The notes under the pieces are model-generated. The model searched no databases. It was not told the DNA's origin and worked only from the letters and a program-made list of their open reading frames with translations. The position numbers and the translations under genes were made by a program. From contig NC_041785.1 in assembly GCF_900090045.1 (NCBI RefSeq), forward strand, positions 744,001 to 808,000: a stretch of 64,000 nucleotides of DNA, read 5' to 3'. Of this stretch, positions 1-13,978 are shown piece by piece. The stretch is from Plasmodium malariae. Taxonomy: Eukaryota; Apicomplexa; Aconoidasida; Haemosporida; Plasmodiidae. Within the stretch, counting starts at the first letter, position 1; the number at the start of each line of letters is the position of its first letter.

Positions 1-56
1 ATTTTTTTTTATTTTGCTTCATTTTTTCATTTTTTTTTTGGGGGGTGGGGGGCAAC

Positions 57-3000
57 TTAATAATTATAGCTAGCGGCGTCACGCCAAAGAACAAGCAAAT
101 CTACAAAGGCGTCTCTCTCCTTTTGCGTTTTTGTTTTAATTGGTAATTCTAGTCCCTCTGGGAAATCTTCAGTGGGTGGTCCATAGATACATAATGTTAC
201 CTTTGCATTCACTTTTCTAGGTTCTCGTTTATTACTTGCTTTTAATAACGGATGTGCTAATCCTTTCGATATATTTTTTATACGAACCACAGATATTTTA
301 AATATATGATCTGAATCATCACCGATTATCCATTCCAAGGTACTCAAGTCTTGGCTAGCTTTCCATTTAAATGGTTTTCTTTGATCACTATTATGATATA
401 TTTTACACGAACCACCTTTTCTTAAAGAATCCTTAATATTCGAAGCTAAATCGTGTACACCATTAACATATGGATCTTTATCAAATTCAGATAAATTAAA
501 GTCAAAAGTTAGTAGTGTATCTTTAAATGCATCCAATGGGTCTTCTGCTGAATTCATTGCATCTAATGTACGCTCAACTTTTTGTACAATTTGTTTATCC
601 TCCTTTTTATTACTCATTTTTGATATAGACGACTTAAAACCTTTTACAATATCTCGTGAAATAGTCCTATCATACACTTCTGCTGAATACATTGCAATGT
701 TATCTATACACAGAGCCAATAATTGCATAATAACAGAATCTCCTCCAAAATTATTTAAATTCTCCCTCGTTAAATTATCAAAACCAGATGCGGTCATCGA
801 AATAATACCTAATCTATGGTATGCAAAATATGCTAATAAACCGAGTGATACTTTTTGTAATCTCAACTGTTTCAAATGATTATTATCATTTGCACAAGTT
901 AGTACAGATTGTAATATTATATCAATCATTTCTTTATCCATACTAATGTTATACCAACCACCTAATCTTGCATTATGTAATTCTTCTTCCTCCTCACTAT
1001 ATTCATTTGTTACACCTTCTATATTTTGTGTATAATATAATATACAAAGTAATAAACGTAATGCTTCTAACATTACAATTGATTTTTTAACCGACTTACA
1101 TATAAGATTAGCTATGGAAGGTACTCCACCACAATTACAAAATTCATAGGCTAATTCTTCAGATTGTATTAAACGTCTAACACATCTAAGAGAAGAAACA
1201 ACTAATTCAGTCATTTCAAACTCTTCTGTTTCTGCTTCCATACAACTAATTAATATACCAAAAGCGTCTGCCTTTACTAATAAAGGTAAACTAGATTCAA
1301 TTTTACATTGATTACTTAATAAATGAATAGCTAAAGTTAGTAAATTAATATCATAATCATATAATTGTATCACATTTATAGTTGCTTCTATTCCATCATT
1401 ATCAGCAAACATTTTGGCATTTTCATGTAATCTACATAAAGAACATAGAATATCTAATAAAAAAAATATGACTTTTGTATTTTCTCTATTCTGTTTTAAC
1501 ACATTTAACACTGGAATTAATGTGATTCCAAAATTTTTCATATTTCTTTCTTCATTTTCCATAACTAAATTTGATAACGTACGTAAACCTGTCTCCAATT
1601 CAGCGTCAGGAAAATATTCATTTAATTTATTTAACCATGATTCATAGGAAACCTCAATTTGTGCATCTAGAAAATATTTAACATTTGTTGTATATAAAGA
1701 CAGATTAGAAATAGCTTTAAACAAACTCTCAATACATCTTACAGCATTTTTATTATCACTGCCATCATAACTTTTTAAACATTCTACTAATTCAGCAGGA
1801 GCACCATTCGTTCCATAAGTTTTTTTCATGTCTTCATTTCTAAATAAAATGTTACAAAGTAAAACAGAAGCTGCATTTGTTACATCAAAATTAGATCTAT
1901 ATTCTCTTAAAATTTGTACATTTAAATCAGGTCCTTTTAAATTACAAAATATACTAGAATTAACCTTGTGATCTATACACATATTAGCTAACGCCAAACA
2001 ACTGTTTGTTATAGTTGGTTCCATTTCTTCTTTATTTAATGATCTATATAATAAACTGACACATGCATCTACACCTTTTATTTCTCCAATTTGTGTCTTT
2101 ATTTCTTTTACTACTGATAAACTTCCAACTAAAAACAAAACATCTGGATAAATAATTTTATCTGTATCAGTACTGTTTATAATATTGGTCAAACGAACTA
2201 ACACATCTGCCTTTAATAATGTCTCCACATGTGCGTCAGATACAACTTTTCTCATAGCTCGAAAGGTGTGACGTAATAACGAAATAGAATAATCCCCATG
2301 ATCATATTGATTCCATATATCTATTAAATAATGAATAGCTTTTGTGTTGTCATACACATTTCTATTATAAGCTGTTCTATCAATTAACAAAACACGATTT
2401 ATTAGAAAGTCTTCTTTATCATCCTTTTCTAACGTTTCTTCTGAACACAAATTACCTACAGATTTACTTATAATATTCGCATAATCCTTTATCTCTTTAA
2501 CCACTTGTTCTAAACCCTTTGGATTTTTTGTAAAAGCGCATAACGCACGACATGAGTAATGTTTTACATTTTCATTACTTTGTTTTACCAATGAACTAAA
2601 AGCGGTAGTCTGAAATCCTTTCTTTATAAGCTCCCCAATATTATCACTGTTCTCACAAAATAGTTCTATAGCCATATAACCATACGAATTGTCTATTCCA
2701 TCTTCCGTTGTTGGTAATAGATTATCCTTATTATACACTCTTACTCTATCCAATACAAAATTCATATCTTCTTCTAAGGATGGTTCTTTTAAAACATTAA
2801 TTTCCATTTCCTTTGTTTTATATTCTGTTAATAAATCATATATATATTTACATGTTTTCTCTTTCGGCTTGTCATCATTTACAGCATTACGTATATTATT
2901 AATTTTCATTTTCATATTATTAACAAACTCATCACCTAGTTCTTTCCTCCTTTCTTCAAGACTATTTTCTAACTCTTCTAATAAGTTAGTCAGTTCATCA

Positions 3001-6000
3001 TTATTAGCAAGCTGTCGACCTATTCCTTCATTAACTAATAATTTTTCCAAAGTTTGCAAAAATGCTTCGGTCGTTTGTGCATCGTTTATTATATTATCAT
3101 GATTACTTTGAATAATAGAAGGCAAAGCAGAATTTAATATTTTTGATGCTGTTGATGCATCTAAAGATGCTATCTCACTCAGTGCTTCCAAGACAGCTAC
3201 ATGTACTTCTTCATTTGATTCATATTCCATTAACTTTGCTAAATTATTCAACGCATTCAATTTATCTGCTTGATTAATATGTGTAAATAGTCCTGTGGCA
3301 GCTGAATCTTTCAGCAAGTTTGCATATGACTTTATGATATCTACTCTGTCTTGTGTTGGATAACTAGATAAATTTTCTTCTGATACTAAATTATTAATTT
3401 TTCTAAGAGTTTCGGAAGCTACTCTCTCATCTAGGATATTGGATAAAACCATTGTATCTATTAAATTTATAAATTCAACAGTTCTATCATTAGGTGAACC
3501 CAAATTTAACAACAATTCACATGATTCTATTACATGACCAGCATCCATATCATTTACATATCCAGATGTGCTTGACGTTTCTGCAATAGCACCTAATAAT
3601 TTAATTCCAGACAAATAGACGCAATCGTTTGCTCTATTCAAATTCATAACTGCTACTGTCTGTTCTACTAAATTGCCCATTGAACCATTCCATTTCATAT
3701 AGAGCAGTTTAGCTCCTTCTTCATCTTTCGCCACCTGTTCCAGTAATTCAAAAATTCCTTGAACAACGTTTGGCTTATTTTTATACTGTTCCAATACATC
3801 ATATGAATTGTCTACTATCGGTGATAGTTTATCCATTACCAATTGTTTTGTATATGGATTCAAGACACATCCAGCTAAAACACTATAAACAGATGATACA
3901 AACTTACAGTTTGACAATCCAACTTTATTTGCAATCATATCTGTATATTGATTTAATATGCCCGCAGAAGCTACAGCCCATGCTCCCAATTGATCTTCAT
4001 GATCATATTTCACACGATCTACTAATCTTTTTGTAACTAAAGCTACATTTGCTTGTAAAGAAACGTTATCTAATTCAGAAGATAAATAGCCATTTAATTG
4101 CTGCAGTGTGGCTTCTGTATATTGTAAAGCATCCTGAGGATTTTCTAACGGGGCTCTTAAAAACATCTCTAGTTTACTAGTCAAGTTATCTATTTTTTGG
4201 ACAGCATCAGTATCACTACTTTTAACATTTAATATTAATTTCATCAATTTCTTTACTTGTTCATCAGCACCCATATATGAGAACAATACTCCTCCTAATC
4301 TTGATATCTCCTCATTTTCGTTGAAAATCATAGTCACATCAGAAATGATATCAACAGCACCCAATTCTCTTAGTTTCATTTTATCATTACCATTACATAA
4401 TTTAACTAAAACAGTCATTATTTCTAGAGCTGTTGATTCATCATTCTTATTCTTACCTAACGTTTCTAGCAATATTTTCATAGCAGAATATTTATCTATT
4501 TTCATCTGCTCTTCTATATTAATGTGATCAGCAAAAAATGCTAAACATTTTGAACTGTCCTGAACAATAGGCAAATATACTTGATATTCTCCCATAATTT
4601 TAAACAGATTGTCAATAACACGAGTTTTCTTAGATATATTTGTTATTATATTTTCATTTTCAGTTTTTAGCAATTCATGTAAAGCTTTTATTGCACTTCC
4701 TCTAGAATTCTTATTTTTTTCTGAATTACCTATTAAACTCACAATTAGCGATATAAGTGTATCGTACTCTGGATGACTAATTAATTGATTTACACGTTTT
4801 TCACTTGTGCACATATGCGCCAAGCATCCAAAGGTACTCTTTATAACCATGTCCGATTCTGAAAAGTAATTTATTCCTTCACACAATTTATTAACTAAAC
4901 CTAAGTTAAACGCTAAATCTGCATTTGTAATATCATGTTTGAGTAATAAACTTAGAGATTCTAATATATTAGAAACTGCTTCTTCCGTGTGATCATCTCC
5001 AGGGAACACTAAAAGATTTTCCGCCTCTATTAATACAGATACCATATCACTTTTAGTTAGATGCACTAATCCAATTCTTGTTTGAGAAATATTTATACAT
5101 GCATGGGCAACCTCTGATATAATAGCATCATATAAACTTCTTCCTAAAATGCTATAATCTTTGTTACTTGTTTCTTTGTAGCAGTTAGGATTCTTTTTTA
5201 ACCACGCTACAATATTACGAAGAGATTCTCCTATGTTACAACGAGAAGATATTTTACTTGCTTCTGCTGTTAATAATAATTCATTTAAAGAAACTAAATA
5301 TTCATGCAATTGTACAAGATCTTTTTCTTTCATAGATTCATCACATAATTTTAAAAGATCCTCAATTTCTTTCGTCAAAGAATCTAATGGCATCAGAACT
5401 GCTAACAGAGGAGCACATGTTGTTTTAAGTTTAGGATTTTTTACATGGGTCCTTAAGGCATTTTGAAGTGGAACTAATGTATTTGCTTTTTTTATAGCAT
5501 CCAGTGAATCAGGATAAATCTTAAGTACGTTTCCTAAGACACTAAAACCAATTATCTGAACATCCACATACATAGGAACTTTATGAATATATGTCACAAT
5601 TTGTTTTACATATCCTTTATTAACCAAACTTTCTGAACCTACTACATTGCTACTTAAAATTATATTGTTAATCGCTGCAAGCAAATTCGTTTGAGTTAAA
5701 CGAGATTCTGAATATTTTTTCATTAATTTAAATATACTGTCTAAACTTGCCTCTACAATTTCTTTATTGCTTACTTTGTATACTTCTGTTAAATAATTTA
5801 TACATTCTGCAGATGTTATCAGTATATTATCATCTGGTTCCTCCCCTTCTGCTAATCTTTTTACTTGAGAAATACACATTATATCAACTATGGACGCTAT
5901 CACCTCATGTAATGTAGTTGCTGCATTTAGTTTTAATATTTTTATAGTTTTTAACGCAGCTTTAATTAACTTAGTCTGTTCATTAAATCTTGGTGACTCG

Positions 6001-8192
6001 ATCCATACTTTAATACCATTGAAAATACAAGAATCAGCTCCTTTGGATTCTAGTATACTTTTTAACGATTGAATTCTTGATAATCCAGATATAGCTGCTA
6101 ATGTTTTGTATGCACCTTCTGGGTTTGATTCTGCTAAATTTATAATCGATTCTAAATTAGATATATGTCTTTGACAGTCACTTTCAGTAGCTAATTTCTC
6201 CATAATTTTTGTTCCTTCTTGGATAATAACTTCCTTAGTTTCGTTTTCTAACATGACAGTTAATACAGTATCAACCACTTGTTGATTACTCAAGAATTTT
6301 AAGGAATCCGACGCAGTTAACATTTTATTTATTAATTTCAGTCCAATTTCTGATATTGCGCTATCCTTACTTACTGCTGATAAAGCATTCGTAATACCAG
6401 TAACCCCTCCATATTGACTTATTGGTTCAATTGTTGTTATGTATTCCGATAATCTAAAATATGTCGTAAAACAATTTAGAAGATAATCTAATTCTGTTAA
6501 ATGATATTGAATACACGTTGACAAAATTTCAATTGCTTGATTGTTTACCATTTGTTCATGAAATTCATTTATCATTGATGCAGAAGCTATACATGCCATA
6601 CTAGCTTTTGCTAATTCAATTGATTCCAAAGATGCATATAAAATAGGAAATAAGGAAGCAAATAATGAATAACTGTTTATTTCATTAACATAATTAGATC
6701 GAGATACAAATGGAGTTAATGCATTACATATAGCACTTTCGCAATCGATATCATTAGGAAAATATGACAATGCCGTACAAAGTGTGGCAATGCCTCCATA
6801 TTCATATACTATCAAAGCATGAGGAGGATTATTTGATATTCTTCCTAACATTCTGGATGCTCCAGCTACTAATCTAGAAATTTTTTCAGGGTTACTTTCA
6901 TATTGTTGTAAACCACTATTGATTAATTCGATAAGTACAGGTATTCCTCCAGATTCAACAACCTTATCTGTTATAGATGAAATGTATGAAAGGGAACTCA
7001 GTAGTTCCAATGCAGAATCCTGCTCCTTTGATCCTTGCTCTGCTTTTTTTAGTACATTTAAACAGTCAGTTAATTGTTCTGGTCCTACAGCACATTTCAT
7101 AGCATCACTTCCTTTTGAAACAATTCTAGGGTAAGACTTAAATTTATCTAAAATTATAACTGATTTTTCAATTATAGTTGGAACTACAAATCCATTTGAA
7201 GATAAATTCTTAATTGTATCAAAAACTCCTTCAACTATTTCTGCAGTATCGTCATTTATTGTTTGAAATGATAAACAATAATCTATTAATTTATGATGTG
7301 CTCCTCCTTTGTTCAAGTACTCTGAACTAGCAGGAGATTTAGATACAACTGACAAAGCAGATACTATCCCAACCCTCAACTTAATGTTATATGTGTTTGA
7401 TGTAAACACATTTAATAAAGCAGTACTAAGTTCTCCCCCCTCTATTTGTACATTTGAATCGTTCATATTTTGAATAAACGTCATACAATTTTTTAATGTG
7501 TCTTGATCCGAGGGAACTGTTTTAATAATATCTACTATAGCTTCTACACCACCACTTGTAATTAATTTTTGTAATGATTCTAAATCCTTCTCAGAACAGC
7601 AATAATCAGACATAGCAAGCAATACTCTACTTGCGCAAAAAAGAATGTCATCATCATCCTTATAATTGGTTACTGCATTCTTTATTGGCTCTACGGCACC
7701 TCTATCCAGCGCATCAGATGCATTTTCTTTGTACGATTTTGATGTGGGATTGCAAAAATCAGATAGTGATCTCAATCCAAACATTAACATACGCTTAAAA
7801 TTTTGATGTTGCACTATAGATGACACAGCGGTAATAACACCAGGGTCACCTCCCCTTCTCACTACAAATAAATGTGAATAATTATGCAAATTATAGCATC
7901 CTTACTAATAAGAAATATTCACATGGTTCATTTGCACCATATTTCATTATATATTTATATATATATAAACATATATATGACCACATCCTTATTATGTAAA
8001 TGTAGTTTCAATGCAATACATACATAATCGGGCACATGAAATGTGTGAAAAACAAAAATTTTAAATCTGTCTTTCCAAATTGTAAATTTAAAAAAGAAAG
8101 TATTTCCTTCGTAACAAACAGATAATAGAAATATTTTTTTTTTAAAATGCAAATATTCGTCTTTCTTTTTCTTTACCTAGTGTCCTTGGCAT
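57..8192 (-). CDS. GAC: Glideosome-associated connector (armadillo-repeat protein with C-terminal PH-like domain)
   Basis: The protein is about 2,619 aa and almost entirely alpha-helical armadillo-type repeats. The last ~120 residues form a PH-like domain (GGSCKIYHNSDQ... to ...RDAASYNY). This architecture and length match apicomplexan GAC. That protein links F-actin to micronemal adhesins and phosphatidic acid at the plasma membrane during gliding and invasion (family knowledge). The long exon (57..7900) has no ATG at its 5' end; its frame reaches back only to a TTG. An acceptor at 7901-7902 (TAAG) joins in phase with a 16-nt first exon, 8177..8192, coding MPRTL plus one base. The resulting N-terminus is MPRTLGCYNLHNYSHLF. 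The tiny first exon is my inference from splice signals; the rest is directly visible. ADF2, another actin regulator, lies about 10 kb away, without evident co-regulation. Confidence 0.92.
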
Positions 8193-9686
8193 TTTCTCTG
8201 ATATAACGTATTAATAAAAAATGTATATATTTATGATGATTGTAGCTGTGCTATAAAGGACTTGGGCGTGTTCTTAGTTGTCAACGAAAAAAAAAATATT
8301 AATATTTAGTCCAATTATTATTTTTTTTTTTTTTTCTTTTAAATTTCAATATTTAAACAAACAGTTTTAATTAATAAGAATTGTTCTTAAAACAAATATA
8401 AGATACTTGTTAAAATAAAAATTCTTTTTGCACATGCAAGTTGCCAATTTCGTAATGCATTAAAATAACTAAAAAGACAAAATAAAAAACAAAGTTAAAA
8501 AAAGATATATTTTAATATAAATTTACAAGTACCATCTCTTTGTTAGCAACTTAAATATTTATATATTTTACTTAAAATATTTATGCAAAAAAAAAAAAAA
8601 AAGTACGTAATAACATATTACTTTAAAAATAATATGAATTTCTTGGGAACTAAAAGAGTACCAAAAAAAAAAAAAAAATATATATATATACATACATAAT
8701 ATTTATATGTATATGCATATATGTGTGTACACATATATGTATAAAAGCAAAAAAATAAAAAATGTGAAAAAAATGTATAAAATAAGATAAAAAAAAAAAT
8801 ATATTAAAAAAATAAAATTAAAACAAAAGAATGTATGCATATATTGTAAAAAAAAAAAAAGAAGAAAATTATATAATTGTAAAAGTGTTCAGTATAATTT
8901 TTAGTGTGCATTTGCATTCCCAACTTACAACCATAGTCTGTTCCTTTTTCTTTTATTTAATATTGTCTTAACTATATAAGAAAACTAGCTATAATTTGTA
9001 AATATACACGAATTTACACATTTTAACATGAACAATACATGCAAATTTGAAAAAAAAAAAAATTTAAAGCTATTTTAACACTTTATAACACAAAATGCAA
9101 ATGGATTTTTACACAAGACAAAAAAAAAAAAAAAAAAAAATTTAATTAAAAATAAAATTATTTTTTTTTTAAAAGAACAGATTAATTCATAGTTACATTT
9201 ATTCCAAAAGTGAAATAATCAATTCTGTGCATAAGAAGTGAAATTCCCATGAAGTTAATTCACAACTATTTTCACAAAAAAGTTGTGAATGAGTTCTATT
9301 ATTTAAACATAACTTTCCATTCATTTAATATGTCACCTTTTTTTTTTTAGTAAAATATGGTGTTAATATTTTTTTAACTTTATTTTATATTTATATATGT
9401 GTAAAATAATATTGTGTTGCAACAAAAATGTACAGACAAAAAAAAAAATATATATATATATATTTACTATACGTGTACATGCGTTATCTCATACGTTTAT
9501 AAATGTTTAACTTTTAATATAAATTTTATTCATATATACGTGTACAATAAAAACTACAATGTAAACTTTCAACTAATATAGTGTTTTGAACTAATGTCAA
9601 TTATATTACAAGGAGTAAAAAAAAAGAAAAAAAAGAAAACAATAAAAAAGGAGAAAAAAAGAATAAGATGAAACTATATCCTTTAA
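8193..9686. other. Intergenic region, GAC 5' flank / COX2A 3' flank
   Basis: Low-complexity AT DNA with many poly-A and TA runs. A slightly less AT-rich patch at about 8,240-8,285 directly upstream of GAC may be its promoter or 5' UTR. I see no convincing ORF or RNA gene. Confidence 0.6.
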
Positions 9687-11010
9687 TTACTCATCATCAT
9701 CTTCTGGTGGTGATTCTACTTCATAAATCCAATACCTTGAAAAGGGTGTGAAATGTTAAAAAAAATATACATATATGTGTATAATTTGCATATGTAAAAT
9801 GCATGTGTTGCACTTATCTTTTATTTTTAATTAACTCATTACAAAAAAAAAAAATAATAAATATACACAGATTTAAATAAACAAATTAAATAAACGTAAA
9901 TACTCGTACATGCACGTAAATATAAATAGATATACCTAAATGTGAATACATGCATGTAAACACAAACAAATATAAGTAGATATATTTGTAAAAATAAACC
10001 AATGCATTGTTTTAGAACTAATGCCTATTTCGTATGAAAGATGAAAAACTCTTTAGAAATATAAATCAGTTGTGCCATAACAACACAATAAAATATTCAC
10101 ACATATATGTAACAAAAAGGTTGATGAGGGAAAAACCTCTGATTTAAAATTACACATTTTATTTTTATGATAGAACAAACTGTGTTTTCTTCTTACAAAC
10201 AAAAATATGTACACGAAGTAAAATTAATAAAAACATAAAAAAATATATAAATATGTATATGTGCATTATATAAATATTCGCTCAACACAAAATACTGCGT
10301 AGAATTGGGAAGAAATGAATAAACCCTTTTCATAGTGTTTATATTATACATATATTTTTTTTTTATTAGTACCACTGTCTCCCTATAACCTTTACTGTCA
10401 TGGTTGTGTGAACTATTTCATCTAGCATATATAACATCGTGAAACATGGAATGGCTATGCTAAAAATAATAAGTGTTGGAATCCAAAAAAATAGAAATTC
10501 TACTTTTAAAACCATATTATAATTTCCCCAAACATTCAATCTTGTTCTAGACCAAAAAGGAATATTTTGTTGACTAACATTGAATAAGTATTCCATTGGT
10601 TTAGTTTCTTCTCCTTTAATCATTTTCTGTCCATTGACAATTACAATATTTTGTTTTGGTGTACTTAACCAATAATCATCCCAATGATAATTATCGAAAT
10701 CGTATTCATGTTTTCTTGTTCCATCTTCATTTAAATGATCACGTGGATTACCATGATGATGATCTATATGATAATATAATCCCTTTGTGTGTCCTTCATG
10801 TTCGTGGACAATTTTTTCAGATAGCCCTTTGTCCTTAATCTCGTTTAATTTATTATTGGCAGGAGCATTCTTTTTTATTGTCGAAAATTCTTTGCATTTT
10901 AATGTACTTTCTCCAATAAATTTTTGCTTTATATAATTATTTTTATGATTACTAATTAAATGATTTATATTTCTTAAACGAACATATAGCCTGGAATTCA
11001 TTTTAAACAT
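9687..11010 (-). CDS. COX2A: Cytochrome c oxidase subunit 2A (N-terminal half of split COX2), mitochondrial
   Basis: Two exons (10373..11010 and 9687..9735) splice in phase across a TG|G codon to give a ~228-aa protein. The join recreates the COX2 signature KVIGRQWYWIYEVES, equivalent to the GHQWYW region that follows the second COX2 transmembrane helix. One clear membrane helix precedes it (VEFLFFWIPTLIIFSIAIPC), followed by LYMLDE. The protein ends in an acidic tail (PPEDDDE) and lacks the CuA-binding half. In apicomplexans and chlorophyte algae that half is encoded separately as COX2B in the nucleus (established knowledge). The start at 11010 (MFKMNSRLYVRLRN) gives a basic, hydroxylated presequence suited to mitochondrial import. 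An upstream in-frame extension to 11112 is very hydrophobic and less likely. It functions in respiratory complex IV of the inner membrane. Confidence 0.9.
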
Positions 11011-12565
11011 TTTAGTATTAATGAAAGAACAAACATTAAATATACGGATCGGGGAATAGTAAAAAAAAAAAATTAAAAAGGTGTGTTTATAAACAAAAAA
11101 ATAATATAACAATAATTTTCTATTCCTTTAAAGCAAAATACAAATTCTTTTCAGAATAATACTTTTAATTTAACGTTAAAGTACTTTTATATGTTAAAAA
11201 TGTCAATTTTTGACATTAAAAATATGCATGTATGTACATGTTTATTTATGTATTGCTTATGTATCATGTATATATATACATATTCATATTTTATTTTTTT
11301 CCTCATTTATTCAGCATATCTTCTTAATACGCTTTGAATAATTTTTCACAAAATGAATATTTGTATTTAAAAATAAAAACATTCAAACATGTTTAAAATA
11401 TACAGCTTGTTTTTTCTTGCACTTTTTTTCAAAAAAATTAAACGCTTACTTAAAATTTCCCCTCAAATAAGTGAAATTAAAATAAAAAATTCTTTTAATT
11501 TTGTATTATTTCTAAAGCCATTATATATATATTTTTTCTTTATAATAAATATAATAGGAGTTATATAGAGAATAATATAATTATGAATACTTTTTTCTGT
11601 TATTTCATTATATATTGCAAAATTGTTTTTAACATACTGTAAAAATTTTTAATATTAATATTAAGCAGTAGTTTTTTTATTACGTAAAACATTTTAAAAA
11701 CAAAAAGGTCCATATATATATATACATACGAACTAATAATAATTAAGTTTTATATACCTTCACAACCATGTTCATAGTTTCTTAAGAATATTATAATATT
11801 TATTACACATTTTAGATAGAATCATTTTTCTTGAAATTATTGTTCGTCCTGAGGAATTGATCTTTATTTTTACAATGAACTTAAATACTGTAAAAAAAAA
11901 ATAATAAATCATATGGATAGAACAGAATTCTATATGATTTAAGAATTATATGATAATATTTTTCGGCACACACTTTTCAATATAAAGTTTAATTGTGTTA
12001 ATTTAAAAAAAAACAAAAACGTTTACTATGTAGTATTAAAGAAAAAGGGACTAATATGCGTGTTAACCATTAAACTTTCTAATAGTGCATATCGACGAAT
12101 AACGGTATTTCAAAAAAATATATTTATTTTATAAGCTGATTGTACAAACTATTATTTAACGTTAAAAGTATAATTATAATTAGCAGAAAAAAAAAAAAAA
12201 AAAGAACAAAAACTGTAATTAAAGTTAAAAGAAAATAAAAAGGATACTTGGTGAGAAAGAAAAATTAGTGCAGAACAAATCCGAAAGATATATATAAAAT
12301 AAAATAACACAAAAAAAATAAATTCTGGTAAAACATCCCTTGTAAATAAAATAATATAATAAATGTGTGGACCATATATAAAAACATGTGTGAAAAAAGA
12401 GAATACTGCAATGGTTTGTTATTGGTGCAAGTTAATAAAATAGCCTTATTGTAATATTTTTTTTTTTTTTTTAGTTTTATTTTGCTTTATTTTGCAAATT
12501 TCCCATTTTTACCTGAATAATCAAATTTGTTATTAACTTTTTTTTTTTTTTTTGAATGTGGGTAG
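11011..12565. other. Divergent intergenic region between COX2A and the IscX-like gene
   Basis: AT-rich spacer separating two head-to-head genes whose products are both predicted to be mitochondrial. It presumably carries both promoters. No individual motif, RNA gene or persuasive small ORF was recognised. Confidence 0.6.
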
Positions 12566-12979
12566 ATGATAAAAATGACAACAGGTAAAGTTAAAAAAAT
12601 TTCGTATATTGCATTAAATAAATATTATAGTATGATAAGGCTTAAATGTTCCAAATATAGGAGTATTACATACTGTAATAATAATCCTTGTGAATTTTCA
12701 TTTAATAAATTATCCTTTAATTGCAAAAGGTACTTAAACGATAATACTAAAAATGATTTAACTTTAGAATGGGAAAATTCAGATGATATAGTAGATTTAC
12801 TTTATGAAGAATATAAAAATGTTGATCCACTAACATTAAGATTTGAAGAATTAGAAAAAATGATAATAGAAACGGTTGTAAATAAAAACAAAAAAAAGTT
12901 GAGTGGAAGCTGTAACGAAAGCGTTTTAGAAAATATACAAATGAACTGGTTAGAAAGGTATAATGAAGAAATTAGTTAA
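12566..12979 (+). CDS. IscX-like iron-sulfur cluster assembly protein with mitochondrial presequence
   Basis: This 137-aa single-exon ORF has a basic, Ser/Tyr/Asn-rich N-terminal ~60 residues without acidic clusters, resembling a mitochondrial presequence. The C-terminal ~70 residues match the bacterial IscX (YfhJ) fold pattern. L-E-W-x-x-x-x-D-I opens it, then L-Y-E-E-Y, the core DPLTLRFEEL, then NESVLENIQMNWLERY; E. coli IscX has DPKTVRF and NEKILEAILLVWLDE at the same places. IscX is a small acidic adaptor that binds the cysteine desulfurase IscS and iron and modulates Fe-S assembly (established for bacteria). An ATG nine bases downstream is an alternative start; an in-frame TAG directly precedes the chosen one. 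Family assignment is from remembered motifs, not a search. The linker between DPLT..RF and NES is longer and basic (NKNKKKLSG) compared with bacteria. Confidence 0.78.
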   Translation: MIKMTTGKVKKISYIALNKYYSMIRLKCSKYRSITYCNNNPCEFSFNKLSFNCKRYLNDNTKNDLTLEWENSDDIVDLLYEEYKNVDPLTLRFEELEKMIIETVVNKNKKKLSGSCNESVLENIQMNWLERYNEEIS

Positions 12980-13224
12980 CCCAAGTTTATCCACATATAT
13001 ATATATATGTATTTATTTATTATTATTTTTTTGTAATTCCTCGGTTTGTAATATTTAACGTTTGCATCATTCATTTGTTTGTACATTATATATGTGATTA
13101 GGCGATCTATTTAATCAAATATGCATATGCTGAAAAGGAACCTTTCTGGACACATTTATACGTATACATATTCGCTTATTCATGTATATGTCGTGTATAT
13201 ATATATATTTGCACTTACATGTAC

Positions 13225-13265
<41 letters not shown>

Positions 13266-13978
13266 CTATTGAACATATATTTATTGATATTCTTTTAAGA
13301 ATAAAAAAAAAAAAAAAAAAAAATTTCGTTAATAATTCACAGTTTTAATCGCATTAGTTCGTGCGTTTATATTCATTGTTTTCTTCTTAAAATTAGCACA
13401 TGAATTTGTTTTGGTGCACCAATAACTCATGCAATATTTTTGCATAAAAAGTAATGGAAATAACATATACATATATATTTATGTATATGTACATGTTAAC
13501 AAAAGGAATTGCTTTGTTAAATAATTTTTTGTATTTTTTTCGCAAATTATAGAAACGTCATTATTTAATTTTTCAAAGGAAATATATATTCAAAGAATTA
13601 TAAATTACTTTTTTTTTTTTTTTTTAATCTTTTTCCAAATATTAATAGACAACATTCTTATACATGATGATAAAAGCATAAATTATAAGTAAAAACGATT
13701 TTGCATTTTTGTGAAAAAATAAACTCTGCAGATACAATATTTATATTTTTAAAAACATAAATTTTATTGAAATATTAACGAGAGCACTAAAGCGTTATAT
13801 GTTGAGTAGACATAAAAAGAGTAAGCAAAAAGTAATGTTTTTTTTTTGTTTTTTTTTGAAGTCTTGTTCTTTAAAAAAAATTTTCCTTGTCTAATTTTTT
13901 TAAATACATATATTATATAAGAAGTATGAATATACCTTTTCCCACTTTTTGTTTATGATCTGTCATATTTCATAATAC
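12980..13978. other. Intergenic region
   Basis: AT-rich spacer between two co-oriented genes, with TA dinucleotide tracts around 13,196-13,260 and a poly-A run near 13,305-13,323. No gene was recognised. Confidence 0.6.
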
